DNA of 64,000 nt from Symsagittifera roscoffensis. Lineage: Eukaryota; Xenacoelomorpha; Acoela; Convolutidae. The stretch covers positions 47,223,467-47,287,466 of the forward strand of contig NC_087070.1 in the NCBI RefSeq assembly GCF_963678635.1. Reading direction: 5' to 3'. Both the position numbers and the translations under genes were made by a program. Below, piece by piece: positions 1 to 11,616 of the stretch (position 1 is the stretch's first letter; the number at the start of each line of letters is the position of its first letter). The notes under the pieces were generated by a model. It ran no database searches. It had not been told where the DNA came from and worked only from the letters and a program-made list of their open reading frames with translations.

Positions 1-345
1 GGCAGTACAATAGTGCCGAAGTACAACAGTATCGAAAAAGATAAGATTGTTCAACAGGTCCGAAAGTTATTTTAAATACTGTTTTTACTGATCCCAAATC
101 ACTGACAAGAAAAGAAATTCAGCTCGACAGAAGTTGAAAACTCAAAAGTGGTCATTTCAATTGATGTCACTTGCTAAACAAACAAAAGTTCCCCAAGCGC
201 CGTGTCATAAATTTAACATTTAACCCGGCAAATTGCCAAATTTTTTCTTTTCGATTTCGCTCCAAAACAAAACATTATTCAAACAAATTGTCAACAATTT
301 GCAGCAAAATTTTGAAAAACAGAATAAAACAGGCCAAAAAAAAAA

Positions 346-550
346 CGTTTTTAGGCACTTTTTTGAAAATTGTGATCAAAAAGTTGCGCCTTTTCGGCGC
401 GCGCTCCCCCTCAAAAATATTATATATTGGCGCCGAAGGCGCCCTTAGAACATTTTTAGAGTCCATCACCAAAAACAGTACAAAGGGGGAACCTTTGTGT
501 CATCAGGGGGTCAAATCCTTGAGGGGGTAAGTCCACCCCCCGCCCCCCTA
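346..550 (+). repeat. Fragment of the CAGGGGCGGAT hAT-like MITE family
   Basis: This stretch shares GGCGCGCGCTCCCCCTCAAA, the GGCGCCGAAGGCGCC hairpin core, the TTAGAA...TTTTTAG block and the GGGGGTCAAATCC...CCCCCCTAAAT end with the complete copy at 1989-2359. The outer ends are degraded and no target duplication is visible. Reading frames crossing it are chance. Confidence 0.7.
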
Positions 551-1988
551 AATTCCCTATTGAACGCCCCTTCCAACACTGGTTCACGCAAACTATATCT
601 CAAGCGACAAATGTAAGCACAGTGGAGCGAAGCAGAGCAAGCGCTCACTAGTTGCCTGCCTGACAATGCCGCGAAACTTTGTTTGTACTGATGCGAAGTA
701 TTGGGTTATTCAGTTTCAAATATATATCGGCTCGACCCCTTGAAGTCGAAAAATGAGTTTGTGAACCCGTACCCAACAAAGGCTTTTAAGCTGGATAGAA
801 CTTTTACATTGATGCCCGGGTTGACCTCCATAGATCAAAAATGCTAATCATACAATTCCATAAACTAAGTCTATGAAAAAATACTAGTCATACAAGTTAC
901 ATACAATTTGCTAAAATGGTGTCATCGAATTTTCAAAATTGTTTTTCTTGCTTTGGCGTAAAAGTCGGTCAGTGTCTCTTACTATAAAAAAAGAAAAAAA
1001 ATTTTGTCAAAAAAATGATAATCATATAACTTTGAAATTGCTGCAAAATATTTTTTTTCAACTACAAATTGAATTTGGTTAAACATTTTCTAAAAAAAAA
1101 TTTGCATGCAAAATTTAATTTTTTGTGTGCATAACGCAGTCCTGGATACACAAAAATGATATTTTTTCCTTTTTTCTAAAACGCTATAAACTCCTTTTTT
1201 TGTATGGCATGTTTATGTATGCCTTGATTAATGTCTGATAATTCGGAAAATCAAACTTTAAAAATAATCAAAATCAGCCAAATTTCAAAAGTTTGATGCT
1301 TTCAGTATATCATTTGTTCAAGAAAACTCTGGTACAATTCAGGTCGTTTCCAATGCATTGTAAATGCGAGACGATCAAACCTTTGGCGACTCTAGTGTTG
1401 AGAAAACCATGCTTTTTGTCATTTGTGTTCGGTTACAAACATATTCTAAAAATTTTGAAAAATTAAATTTTAAAAAAATCTATGTTTTTGGTTAATGGAA
1501 AAATGCTAGTCATACTATTTCCATATATGAAAAATTACTAATCATAGTTTTCTCATGCTATTTTTTGTACGTATGGAATTGCATGATAAGTGTATGACTA
1601 GCATATTTCCATATATGAAAATTGTATGATCAGGATTTTTGGTCAATTCGGGTATTCTATCCTAATCATTTCAGGAAATATCTATTACTTGTCTTACATC
1701 AGAAATAAAAAAAGTTGTAGATAAATCTATAGGATTTACAAAAAACTGCAAAACATGAGAACAGTTTTTGGAAAACGGCACGACTTTGTTTCTAGAAATA
1801 TTTTATTTCGTAAAATTGTTGACCAGAAAGCAGATCAGAAATGAAACCCAGAGGCAAAAATTATGATTAAAAATTAACAACTTCTCGTCAGGGTTTTTGT
1901 TCTGTTATACGACCCATATCTGATGTTTTTGTTTTTTGAAAATTGCATCATATTTCTCGTCTTATCTGATTGGTTGAATTATTAAAAC
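551..1988. other. AT-rich non-coding DNA downstream of exon 8
   Basis: No coding signal. A short phrase around GCTAGTCATAC recurs at ~840-895 and 1500-1630; the pair ATGCTAGTCATAC (near 1503) and GTATGACTAGCAT (near 1593) are inverted and could form a ~100-bp hairpin. It is part of the intron after exon 8, or the 3' region of the gene. Confidence 0.5.
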
Positions 1989-2359
1989 CAGGGGCGGATC
2001 TAGGATTTTCTCGAGGGGGGGGGGGTGGATTTTCAAAAAAATTTTGAAAATTTTGACGACCTTTTCTTTTCGGGCGACCACATTGATTTTCCGAGATCTC
2101 CTAAAGCACTAAAAAGACTTTTTTTGGGCACTTTATGGAAAATTTTGACAAAAAAAAATGCGTTTTTTTTGGCGCGCGCTCCCCCTCAAAGTTAGTATAT
2201 ATTGGCGCCAAAAGGCGCCTTTAGAAAAATTTTAGGGTCGGTCGGCCAAAAACGGATTTCTTAAAAAGTACCAAAGGGTCGGCAGGGGGTCGGCCTTTGG
2301 GTCGGCAGGGGGTCGAATCCCTGAGGAGGGGGAGTCCGCCCCCCCTAAATCCGCCCCTG
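1989..2359 (+). mobile_element. Complete hAT-type MITE with 8-bp target-site duplication
   Basis: 371 bp starting CAGGGGCGGATCTAGGATTT and ending TAAATCCGCCCCTG, i.e. terminal inverted repeats around CAGGGGCGGAT. It is flanked on both sides by the same 8 bp, ATTAAAAC (1981-1988 and 2360-2367); an 8-bp duplication is the hAT signature. No open frame, so non-autonomous. It lies 134 bp past the donor of exon 8. Degraded relatives occur near 346, 42770, 43860 and 53537. Confidence 0.9.
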
Positions 2360-2493
2360 ATTAAAACTATTAACAGCAAAAAAACTCAAGATTTTTGTTA
2401 AAAACAGAAACTCAACGAACAATTCGACAGTTTTAGGCCGTATAACAGAAAGGCCCCCTCGTCAGAAACAAAGAACTTGTTAGGTGGTGATAC

Positions 2494-2697
2494 CTGGAAC
2501 TCAAAGAACATGGATCTGAGCTGTTGTTCGTCGTAGTTGTTGAACTGGAGGAAGTTTGTCACCTCTGGTCTTACAATGTCCCCGTCTATGACTGGTGTCC
2601 AGGGATATCTGCTGTAATATCTGTACCATCCCTTCACTGAAGGGTACTGGCCAGCTCCCCCCTCCAAAGACATGTTTAACATTTGCTCCTCAGTCAA
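2494..2697 (-). CDS. Cholinesterase-like gene, exon 8 (last exon visible)
   Basis: 204 bp (68 codons), acceptor tttgacag, donor TTCCAG|gtatca. It encodes LTEEQMLNMS ... YYSRYPWTPVIDGDIVRPEV ... QFNNYDEQQLRSMFFEFQ. TPVIDGDIV matches the FxPVxDGxFxP block that carries the triad acid in cholinesterases; here the residue is Asp. About 150 further domain residues with the triad-His region would be expected downstream but are not in the window: no matching exon was found between 1 and 2493. Confidence 0.88.
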
Positions 2698-3281
2698 CTG
2701 TCAAAACACACGTTTTTGTTCCGACTTTCGAACACAGGAATGTTTGGCTCCAAGGAGTTTTTTACTCAGTCTAATTTCGACTTTTTACTTGCACCTATCT
2801 ATACTGATTTTACCTTTTGTTCTGTTTTAGTTTCTCGTAAACATACTTTGCAACGTGCAAGAAAACTTTTCGCTGAAGGAGTTGCGTTTTAAAATTTTAG
2901 AAATATTGCTCAAAACTTCAAGTATTGGTTTGCTCTGTTAATTTCAATTTTTAGTGTTTCAAAGACCATTGTCAGAAGCTGCAATTTGATCTTAGTTTGT
3001 TCGCCCTGATTATGTTGCAAAATAAATTTGGTTACCATAGGCTTACATCTAATCTGTGGCCAATGTTTCATTCCATATATGGAATATATGGCCGATTACA
3101 TCTTACCTATGGTCTTATGTAGTCTGCAAATCTCCAAAAAGAAGCCATCTTATTGAAAAATCTCCTCAGAGCAGAAATAAGTCAAATTACGGCCTCGTCA
3201 ATTTCATTGATTTGTTAAATTTTCAGATAAGAAACTAAAAAAGCCGAAAAAATAATTGAAAAATATAAAAACAAAACCGAC

Positions 3282-3458
3282 CGCTCCCATGCAAGTCATG
3301 TTGATAGAATCCAGTTGGGGGTTTGCAGGGTCCGGTTGGTCCAGACACCCGTAGATCTGGGCAGACACATTGGAGTAGAATTTGATCTCGGACGGTGCCT
3401 GGAAACTGCCAGGAGAGAACAGTCCCTTGCCACTCATGAGGACGATGTTACTGATGAG
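3282..3458 (-). CDS. Cholinesterase-like gene, exon 7
   Basis: 177 bp (59 codons) with acceptor gtttag and a somewhat weak donor (GAGCG|gtcggt). It begins LISNIVLMSGKGLFSPGSFQ, which matches the LFxxAIxxSGxxxxPW block that follows the nucleophile elbow by ~20 residues, and contains QIYGCLDQ and NMTCMGA, fitting the conserved Cys pair of the second disulfide region. Phase 0 at both ends fits exons 6 and 8, but the exact 3' edge is less certain than the others. Two N-glycosylation-type sites are present (NVS, NMT). Confidence 0.88.
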
Positions 3459-4992
3459 CTAAACACCCCCAACTTCCGGGTTATAATTGGTTATTTTTTC
3501 TTTTCCCCACATTTTCAATGCCATCATTCTTATGCTGTATCCAGCCGGTTGGATAAAATCTGTATGCAAAAAAAAAATGTTTGAAATAGAGTATTGAGCT
3601 TACATGCTTAAATATTACAACAAATGGGCGTCGTGAGCAAAAAAAATGTCTTGTAAATATTTTGTTGGGATTCCTAGAAAAAAAATTATAGAAGGTGGAC
3701 ATGTCCATTTTTGAGACCAATACTCTCGAATCGAAAAAAAAATTGCATAGTAGCAATCAGGAATTAAGGTATTTGATTTTTGTAACAGCCCCTTGGAGTG
3801 TTGAAAGAAGAAACTATGGCACTTTGTGGGACCACGACAACTCGCAACGACAAACTTTTTTGGGACTGCAATAACTCGAAAAAAATTACACAAGTGATCG
3901 AATTTTCTGATTTTGTGAGTTGTCTTGTTACTACACCTACACCATTTTAGGTATTCCGAGGAAAGCTTCAAAAGGCTTGATTGTGATGTGACATTAATAC
4001 AGTTTCAATCGTAATTTACAATCCAAGCAGGCATTCTTACAATGCCTCTCAGTGACTGAAGAACTGTTTACTTCCGTTATTCGCCTGAAAGAATAGTATG
4101 AGAAATATGGGTCTAGGGCAAACATCGCATATGTCAAACATCCGCTATTTCAAGCATCCGAACATATATAATAATTATGCTATCTCAAAAAAATTTCACA
4201 ATTAGGACATTATCCGATTTCAATTTAACTGATTCTCGTTTTAAGATCGCCGGTGGGAACACTACACGCGCGTTGCCCCATCGCGGCGATAACCGGCTCT
4301 AATTTTAATAGGATTTCCAACCCTCTTTTGGCAAACTCGCAACAAGTTGACGCGATCCGCCTTCATTCGACCACTACAGCACCTCTTAAGCGACTGGTAG
4401 AAATGGTATCTTTGCTCTATTTTTTGAAAAATATAAGTTATTTGCCCTTGTAAAGCTGTTTTGTGGATGTTTGCAACATTTTTCGTTTTTTCGGATGTTG
4501 AGGCGGTACCCATCTGCTAACATCTGATACATGAAACATCCGGAAAACAGAAATTAGTTGGAAACACTTAAGAAACAGCTTTGCTGGCGCAAACATCCTG
4601 CACTTTTTATGACCGAACTCATGGTAATTTTAAACCAAGAATTGATAACTTTAAATCAAAAATCGGTTAAATGGAAAACAGTTAAATGAACTATGTCTTG
4701 TTGTTGAAAAAATGTTTTTCATATAATTACGAAATTCTGTAATAATTTTTAAATTTTGTTATAGCCAATATTTGCACCAGATCTCAGAAAAAATATATTT
4801 TTAAAATAACTGAACATAATTTAACGTTTTAAAGCACATCAGAAAATTATTGTACCATAATTTTTGTCCTTTATGTCGCGATCGGTAATAGTGGATCACC
4901 ACGCGTCCAAAATTGCTAAGGCATCAAGATGGAAATTGCGCGACTTTTTTTGCATCGCGACGGGTCACAAAATACCATTTTGAGTCAAAATG
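3459..4992. other. Left remnant of intron 6, no feature
   Basis: AT-rich intron sequence between exon 7 and the duplicated BEL-LTR block. I see no coding exon, repeat end or RNA gene here. One short phrase near 4860-4980 is relatively GC-rich (GTCGCGATCGGTAATAG) but has no recognisable identity. Confidence 0.5.
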
Positions 4993-6039
4993 ATAAAAAT
5001 TGAATAGCGATGATTGCGCTGTAATCATTTTGAATCGAGATAAAACCCCAAACCCGGAAAGTGACTTCGCAAAATTCCGTTCTTCGTTGAACTTTCAAAA
5101 AACAACAATTTATTTAAATTCTACTTAAAAAAATATGTGTCCGTGATCAGTCCGATTGTGAATCTCGTTTACTGTTCTTTATTTAATAAAATTAAAATAA
5201 AGACCCTTCTGCCACTATTTTGTCCCTGAAAAAATCAAGTAATTTTTAAATTTTTTTTTCGAGATTAGCAAACATTGCCTCAGAACAAAATCAATTAGCA
5301 CGGGCCATACCATAGATTGACTTTTACTTTTCCGCTCCCAATATAAACATCAGTCTAATGTTATAATTGGCAGTTTTACATGACTAAAAAAGAAGACTAT
5401 ATATTTGTTGTAATAGCCTTATTAATCTCGTGCCAATTTTTATGTTAACTCGACAATACGAACAGAAGTTTAATGCGCCCGACAATATAAAAAGAACTTA
5501 AAAGAAGATTGCAATAAAAAAGCGGACAATTTTTTATACCTCAGTCTAAATGCGAAAAGGTTAAGTTTTGAAATTGGAAATTTCGGAACGTATGTGTTTT
5601 AGTTTTTACAAAAAACGCTACTACCAACCAAATCAATTGAAAATTACATTCTCCAAATCATGTTCTCCCATAATGAAATTGTCAAAAACAGTGTGATTTT
5701 AGTAATTTTTTAGTGCATGAGCCATACATCATTGTTATTTAAAGTCAATCTGATATCGAGATGAGGCATTGAAATTTTTTATTTCGTATGACCATTGCTT
5801 CTTAATACTTTTGTGAGCACTAGTGCTAATCGGTTTAACAGCTTGTTTTTTATTGTTTATTTTGACGAGATCAATGTCTGACATGGTATTTTTTGATGAT
5901 TAAACAGTATTTTCATTTCAGTTCTGACTATATTGTTTAATGTTTTGAACACAGTGCTGTTTTAATTTATAAAGAAGATACGAATACAACTTCAAACTTA
6001 AAACGCGTTTTTCTCAAATTGGGTTAGTTTTTTGGGGAC

Positions 6040-6530
6040 TGTGCGCGTCAATCTCCAAGATTATAAAAAAACGGTTTTTAAACACTTTAATTAATGAGTA
6101 TTTTCTCGGCAAAATAACTCCGGAAATTTGAAAATATAAGGATAATTTATAATGTTTAACAAGCTTTATCATCGGTAACATCGGCTACAATAAACTGCAT
6201 AACTCAAAGCAAGCTGCAAAAATGGCCAGTATTTGTCCTTGAGACAAATTGCTCTTTTTAAAGGTCAGCCTTAACCAAGGCTGAACCAAATTAGAGCGAA
6301 AAGACGGTTAAAATGGGTTTTGGGGGGACCGAACCTGGTTACGGAGCATCCTATCAAGTTCGGTGCACATTCGAGTTCTAGAAAGGAAATGACCTAGGCG
6401 GGATTCGAACCGGCGCCGAAACCGCCGGGACGCACCATGTATACGCTCGGCTACTGTCCCTATATGCATTTATATTTTGTTTCAGTTTTATCCATTTATA
6501 CTCTCGCACATTTACATTTGCGCTGCAACA
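6040..6530 (-). repeat. BEL/Pao LTR, extra copy created by the tandem duplication
   Basis: 491 bp, TG...CA on the plus strand (TGTGCGCGTCAATC to CGCTGCAACA). Nearly identical to the LTR at 7596-8088. It is followed by polypurine-tract sequence but no internal BEL sequence, showing it came by duplication rather than as a separate insertion. It holds the same tRNA-like boxes: B at 6401-6411 and A at 6444-6453, read on the minus strand. Confidence 0.85.
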
Positions 6531-7595
6531 TCCTCCGCCCCTATATAAAAATATAAAAATTGAATAGCGATGATTGCGCTGTAATCATTTTGAATCGAGA
6601 TAAAACCCCAAACCCGGAAAGTGACTTCGCAAAATTCCGTTCTTCGTTGAACTTTCAAAAAACAACAATTTATTTAAATTCTACTTAAAAAAATATGTGT
6701 CCGTGATCAGTCCGATTGTGAATCTCGTTTACTGTTCTTTATTTAATAAAATTAAAATAAAGACCCTTCTGCCACTAATTTGTCCCTGAAAAAGTCTATT
6801 TTTTAAATTTTTTTTCGAGATTAGCAAACATTGCCTCAGAACAAAATCAATTAGCACGGGCCATACCATAGATTGATTTGTACTTTTCCGCTCCCAATAT
6901 AAACATCAGTCTTATGTTATAATTGGCAGTTTTACAAGACTAAAAAAGAAGACTATATATTTGTTGTAATAGCCTTATTAATCTCGTGCCAATTTTTATG
7001 TTAACTCGACAATACGAACAGAAGTTTAATGCGCCCGACAATATAAAAAGAATTTAAAAGAATATTGCAATAAAAAAGTGGACAATTTTTTATACCTCAG
7101 TCTAAATGCGAAAAGGTTAAGTTTTGAAATTGGAAATTTCGGAACGTATGTGTTTTAGTTTTTACAAAAAACGCTACTACCAACCAAATCAATTGAAAAT
7201 TACATTCTCCAAATCATGTTCTCCCATAATGAAATTGTCAAAAACAGTGTGATTTTAGTAATTTTTTAGTGCATGAGCCATACATTATTGTTATTTAAAG
7301 TCAATCTGATATCGAGATGAGGCATTGAAATTTTTTATTTCGTATGACCATTGCTTCTTAATACTTTTGTGAGCACTAGTGCTAATCGGTTTAACAGCTT
7401 GTTTTTTATTGTTTATTTTGACGAGATCAATGTCTGACATGGTATTTTTTGATGATTAAACAGTATTTTCATTTCAGTTCTGACTATATTGTTTAATGTT
7501 TTGAACACAGTGCTGTTTTAATTTATAAAGAAGATACGAATACAACTTCAAACTTAAAACGCGTTTTTCTCAAATTGGGTTAGTTTTTTGGGGAC

Positions 7596-8088
7596 TGTGC
7601 GCGTCAATCTCCAAGATTATAAAAAAAAACGGTTTTTAAACATTTTAATTAATGAGTATTTTCTCGGCAAAATAACTCCGGAAATTTGAAAATATAAGGA
7701 TAATTTATAATGTTTAACGAGCTTTATCATCGGTAACATCGGCCACAATAAACTGCATAACTCAACGCAAGCTGCAAAAATGGCCAGTATTTGTCCTTGA
7801 GACAAATTGCTCTTTTTAAAGGTCAGCCTTAACCAAGGCTGAACCAAATTAGAGCGAAAAGACGGTTAAAATGGGTTTTGGGGGGACCGAACCTGGTTAC
7901 GGAGCATCCCATCAAGTTCGGTGCACTTTCGAGTTCTAGAAAGGAAATGACCTAGGCGGGATTCGAACCGGCGCCAAAACCGCCGGGACGCACCATGTAT
8001 ACGCTCGGCTACTGTCCCTATATGCATTTATATTTTGGTTCAGTTTTATGCATTTATACTCTCGCACATTTACTTTTGCGCTGCAACA
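7596..8088 (-). repeat. 3' LTR of the BEL/Pao element
   Basis: 493 bp. On the element's strand it starts TGTTGCAGCGCAAAAG directly after the polypurine tract and ends GATTGACGCGCACA, the same end that precedes the primer-binding site in the right-hand LTR. It thus defines the full LTR. Read-through frames in it are not genes. Confidence 0.88.
7959..8011 (-). promoter_or_regulatory. tRNA-like A and B boxes inside the BEL LTR
   Basis: On the minus strand TAGCCGAGCG (8011-8002) matches the RNA polymerase III A box TRGCNNARYN, and GGTTCGAATCC (7969-7959) is a perfect B box, 32 bases apart as in tRNA genes and tRNA-derived SINEs. The flanks (GGCGCC, CCCGCCTAGG) look like a T-arm, but a full cloverleaf acceptor stem does not close, so this is tRNA-derived rather than a tRNA gene. 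The same pair is in both other LTR copies (6401-6453, 41137-41189). Confidence 0.65.
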
Positions 8089-8100
8089 TCCTCCCCCCCT
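8089..8100 (-). promoter_or_regulatory. BEL polypurine tract
   Basis: AGGGGGGAGGA on the minus strand lies immediately before the 3' LTR start TGTTGCAG, the place and composition expected for the plus-strand primer of reverse transcription. Confidence 0.7.
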
Positions 8101-8102
8101 AA

Positions 8103-9497
8103 AGACGGAAGAACAGGTGCGAGTTTTACGGTCGGTCGTATCAGCTCGCTCGTAACAGTTTTGATATCGGCGGATCGGGCGCATCCGTCTTTGCCGTAGT
8201 GTAGTTTAGCAATACGGGCGAGTGGGTAATGCCCACGTGGGCTGTCGGGTTCGACTACCCAAACCAAGTCGCCGGTTTTCAGTGTGACATCCGAATCATT
8301 ATGCCACTTTGCTCTCTTGTTGAGAGATGGTACATATTCACGCAGCCAGCGTGATCAAACTGCGTTAGCGTACGATTGTGCTCTGGCGTAACGCTTTTTA
8401 TAATCAAAGTTATCTTCGAAACTTAACGACGGGAAGCTAGCTGCGCTGTGACCGAGAATGAAGTGATTCGGGGTGAGGGCCTCTAGGTCGTGCGGATCGG
8501 AACTGACCGGAGTGATCGGTCTTGCGTTAAGTAATTGTTCAACTAGGCAGAGCGTTGTTCCTAGAACTTCCTCAGTTAATCTCCTGTTGCCTAATATGTC
8601 GTACAACACTCGCTTAACACTTCTCACTAGCCGCTCCCAGGCGCCACCGTGATGAGGGGCACTGGGCGGGTTAAACTTCCACTTAATGCCTTTGTGGACG
8701 AAAACGGCCGGGGCGACTTTGTTCCAATTTTGGACACAGGATAGGAGCTCCTTTTGAGCACCAACAAAATTCGTGCCATTGTCAGAAAGAATGGTTTTGG
8801 GGGTACCTCGCCTTGCAATAAATCGCTCTACGCCCATGACGCAGGAACTAGTATCGAGAGATGGAACCAACTCGATGTGAACTGCTCGAGTCGTGAGGCA
8901 GGTAAATAGGAAACCCCATCTCTTTTCGGTACTTCGGCGTATTGGCACTTGAAACGGGCCAAAGTAATCAACACCTGTGTTGGAGAAGGGAGGCTGCTTG
9001 TAACCCAGTCTTTCAATCGGTAGGTCAGACATAATGGGCACAACTGTTTTTGCTTTGCGCTTACGGCATGTTATGCAAGTATTTTCGATGTTCCCAAGTA
9101 ACCAGCGCAACTTCAGAACAATGTATTTCAACTGAACTACAGCACGCATGTAATCCAACCCCTGATGTGCATGTTGAAAGTGCATATGCCTGATCAACAT
9201 ATGAGCAACTCGGTGTCGACCATCCAGTATTATTGGATGTTTGCTATCAAAGTCGGTATAAACAAGACGGCTGATACGTCCAGTTGAACGCAGGATGCCA
9301 GCTGGGCCGATGAACGGAGAATATTTAGCAATCCGACTTTTCTTTGTTATCAGTTTATCGGACTGAAGTATTTTCACTTCGGCAGGAAATGATTCGGACT
9401 GAGCGAGATAAATGAGCTTCTGCTCGGCAATATCTAACTCGGACGGGTCGGTTATTTCAAGCGTTTTTGTACGGAAGTGTTTATGCGATGGTAGCAC
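8103..9497 (-). pseudogene. BEL/Pao integrase and DUF5641 region, broken
   Basis: From the top: zinc-binding integrase N-terminus (RHRVAHMLIRHMHFQHAH, then CITCRKRKAK), the DDE core with VDYFGPF, LSDNGTNF and GGAWERLVRSVK supplying Asp, Asp and Glu, then the C-terminal module. An in-frame TGA at 8357-8355 interrupts NAV*SRWLREY, where a Trp codon is likely ancestral. The frame then continues through LVWVVEPDSPRGHYPLARI (DUF5641) to about 8103. A frameshift near 9497 separates this frame from the RNase H frame upstream. All three catalytic acids are intact, so the loss is recent. Confidence 0.88.
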
Positions 9498-10680
9498 ACG
9501 CGAAGCATAAACGCTAAAACACGTTTGTACTTTACAATTGAGCTGAATTTATCCCAATTTTTAAACAGACGGATCGACGGCGCTTTCTCAGATGAAGCAT
9601 CAACAACAAACGTAGATGCAGTCTCAAGGCATGTATCAATGTCACAGAGTGGGCCTTTTAATTGGATCTTTTTGATGACATCAGTGTTCGGCTTGAATGG
9701 CCAATCACATGTCCTCGATATACTAGGGCCTCTAACCCAGCTGCTATCCTTGAGGGCTTCCGAAGAAATCCCTCGTGTGCCGGTATCAGCTGGGTTATCA
9801 CCACTGAGTATATGATTCCATTGATCAATGGTGGTGGACTCCAAGATTTCACCAGTGCGGTTTCCAACAAACACAGGAAGTTTGTTGCACGAGTTAAGCC
9901 ACTGGAGAACGGTGGTAGAATCAGTCCACATGAATACATTGCTTACTTTGAAAGTAAGCGCTTTCAAAATCTCTTCTTTGAGTCGAGTCGCAAGCAGAGC
10001 AGCCTGAAGCTCTAACTTGGGAATGGAGAGCATCTTCATAGGCGCTACACGGGCTTTCCCAAATACAAAAGCTAACTCGGTCTTTTGCGATTTAGCAAGT
10101 CGGGCTCGGAGAAACGATACGGCGCAAAAAACGTCCTGCGAACTATCACCGAACGTGTGAAGTTCACAGCGGTCGAACGGTTCGGTAAAGTAGCTACGAG
10201 GTATCGTCAGAGTACCTAATAGTGGAAGTCCTGAGTGCCAATCTAGAAATTGTTGTTTAATTTCCTCTGGGAGATCATCATCCCACTTTTGACCACTGAT
10301 TCTCCATATGTCTTTTAGTAAAAGGCGCGCTTTCACAGTATATGGAGCTACCAGTCCTATTGGATCAAAAACTGAGGAAACAAAACTCAACACGGTGCGT
10401 TGAGTAATTGCTTTATCTAGTGGTCGATCAACACCTCTACTTACTACTAGGGTATCTTTTACATGATCCCACCTGAGACCAAGAACATGCGACGATTGGT
10501 CTGGACTCTTACAAATATCCTTAACTGACGGGTTGGACTCACGGTTGTCCGGATTAAGAGCGGTTGTAACTTCGGGTACATTGCTAACAAACTTTGTCAG
10601 GTTAAACCCACCTAATTTGAGCATTGCGACTAAGTCTTTACTTAGGCTAAGAGCGTCAGCGGTATTTTCGAACGAGTCAA
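9491..10680 (-). pseudogene. BEL/Pao RT C-terminal part and RNase H
   Basis: Begins DSFENTADALSLSKDLVAML, the sequence directly after the RT YMDD box, and runs through the RT thumb/connection (LSFVSSVFDPIGLVAPYTV), RNase H (FGDSSQDVFCAVSFLR, MLSIPKLELQAALLATRL, VFMWTDSTTVLQWL, PADTGTRG) into the pre-integrase linker. Its first codon is cut by the gypsy insertion; the leading MAILVECHI of the open frame is LTR sequence, not BEL. A one-base shift near 9497 ends the frame. Confidence 0.9.
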
Positions 10681-11604
10681 TGTGACATTCGACCAGAATG
10701 GCCAAAATGCAATTTATGCAGACTTCGAATTTTTAGCAGTAGGCCTTCCGAGTTGATGATTTCGAAGGGTTAACGACGTTATTCGGATGATTGGCAGAAC
10801 GGTGAAGGTCAGGATATTCCCGTATTTTAAAATTTTAAATTTTCGAAGTGATGACGTAATATTTCTGAGAAGCGTCAGAAACGGCCATTTTAGCAAAAAG
10901 AACTAAGAAAAACAGAACAACTTTATCTGTGATTGCGAACAGAACGAAAATCGAAATTAAAGAAAAACGACAACGAACTACAATAGCAGAGAACGTTCTA
11001 AGTTGCAACTATTGTGCTGCTACAATAGTTGCAAGGCCGTTGCCAACAACGGTGAAGGGTGAGAACCAGCCTTCCTGATTGGCGTGAAATTGAACTTAAG
11101 GAGCTTGATTCACTGGATTCAAGAATCCGGAAGGGTTTCGGGACTGGAACTTTTAGCCTTTTATATAAACTTTTAGCTTCTTGTCATGTCCTGAATTGAA
11201 TTTAATTAACAACTGGATTCATTTTGATAAGGATGAGAAGCTAGGAGTTGGGGGGAAAGGGTTGATCCATCTTCGATGGAGATGATGGTTTTTATCTACT
11301 GAACAAAAACAATAGTAATATAATAAGTAGTAGCCCTGTTTTTAGGAGTGACCTCGTGGTCTGGGGATACTGAGACCCAGCCATGAGCTCACTATTTTTG
11401 CATGTAATTCAGTTAATTTGAGCGTTCTGGTCGAAGCCGGAGAGCAGTAACGTTTTTGTCGACCCGATGTAAGAAAGACCACCGAAAAGTACTGGCTTGG
11501 TAGAGACGGTGAAAAACATGCAAAGCTCTGTTTAGACGCTAGCCAGTCGTCTTAAGACTTAGTTTTGTTATCCGTCGATATGTATCTTCCGGGCGAATGT
11601 TACA
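10681..11604 (+). repeat. 5' LTR of the giant gypsy-like element
   Basis: 924 bp, TGTGACATTCGACC to GGGCGAATGTTACA. It contains one AATCCGGAAGGGT motif (11124-11136) of the kind repeated in the leader. It differs from the 3' LTR by about twelve substitutions and a small indel near 10883-10890. Its promoter and polyadenylation sites are not obvious by eye. Confidence 0.96.
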
Positions 11605-11616
11605 TGTATGTTTTTA

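Larger units (their letters stand above)
4993..8102. repeat. Tandem duplication of a ~1.55-kb block (flank + BEL LTR + polypurine tract)
   Basis: Unit 1 starts at 4993 and unit 2 at 6553 (period 1560 bp). Each has ~1.05 kb of non-coding DNA followed by a ~490-bp BEL LTR and the adjacent polypurine tract. The copies are nearly identical, with scattered substitutions and small indels. Unit 1 ends a few bases past the tract (…TCCTCCGCCCCTA) and is joined directly to the start of unit 2, so the duplication happened after the BEL insertion and copied its 3' LTR edge. Confidence 0.9.
7596..10680 (-). mobile_element. BEL/Pao retrotransposon, 3' part (RT end, RNase H, integrase, 3' LTR)
   Basis: The downstream portion of a minus-strand BEL/Pao element whose upstream part is at 35267-41204; the giant gypsy element at 10681-35266 separates them. 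Rejoining the edges and collapsing the 3-bp CAA repeat restores YMDDYLDSF in one frame, the usual BEL RT active-site context. Without the insert the element is ~9.0 kb, the normal BEL length. It lies in the same orientation as the host gene. Confidence 0.93.

Noticed and set aside
2683-2892. Plus-strand ORF overlapping exon 8 edge
   Set aside because: The minus-strand exon explains the open sequence; the plus frame has no family signal.
6040-6530. Independent second BEL insertion or solo LTR
   Set aside because: The flank to its left and the polypurine tract to its right match unit 2, so it arose by tandem duplication.
7617-7847. Small ORF repeated at 7617 and 40663 (MVQPWLRLTFKK...)
   Set aside because: It lies wholly inside the BEL LTR and is open by chance; no family resemblance.
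7950-8025. Functional tRNA gene in the BEL LTR
   Set aside because: A and B boxes are good but the acceptor stem does not pair and the anticodon arm is not recognisable; repeated with the LTR.
10714-10896. Short ORF in the left LTR, and a similar one at 34180-34374
   Set aside because: LTR sequence; not conserved between the two LTR copies as a frame with a start and no codon bias.
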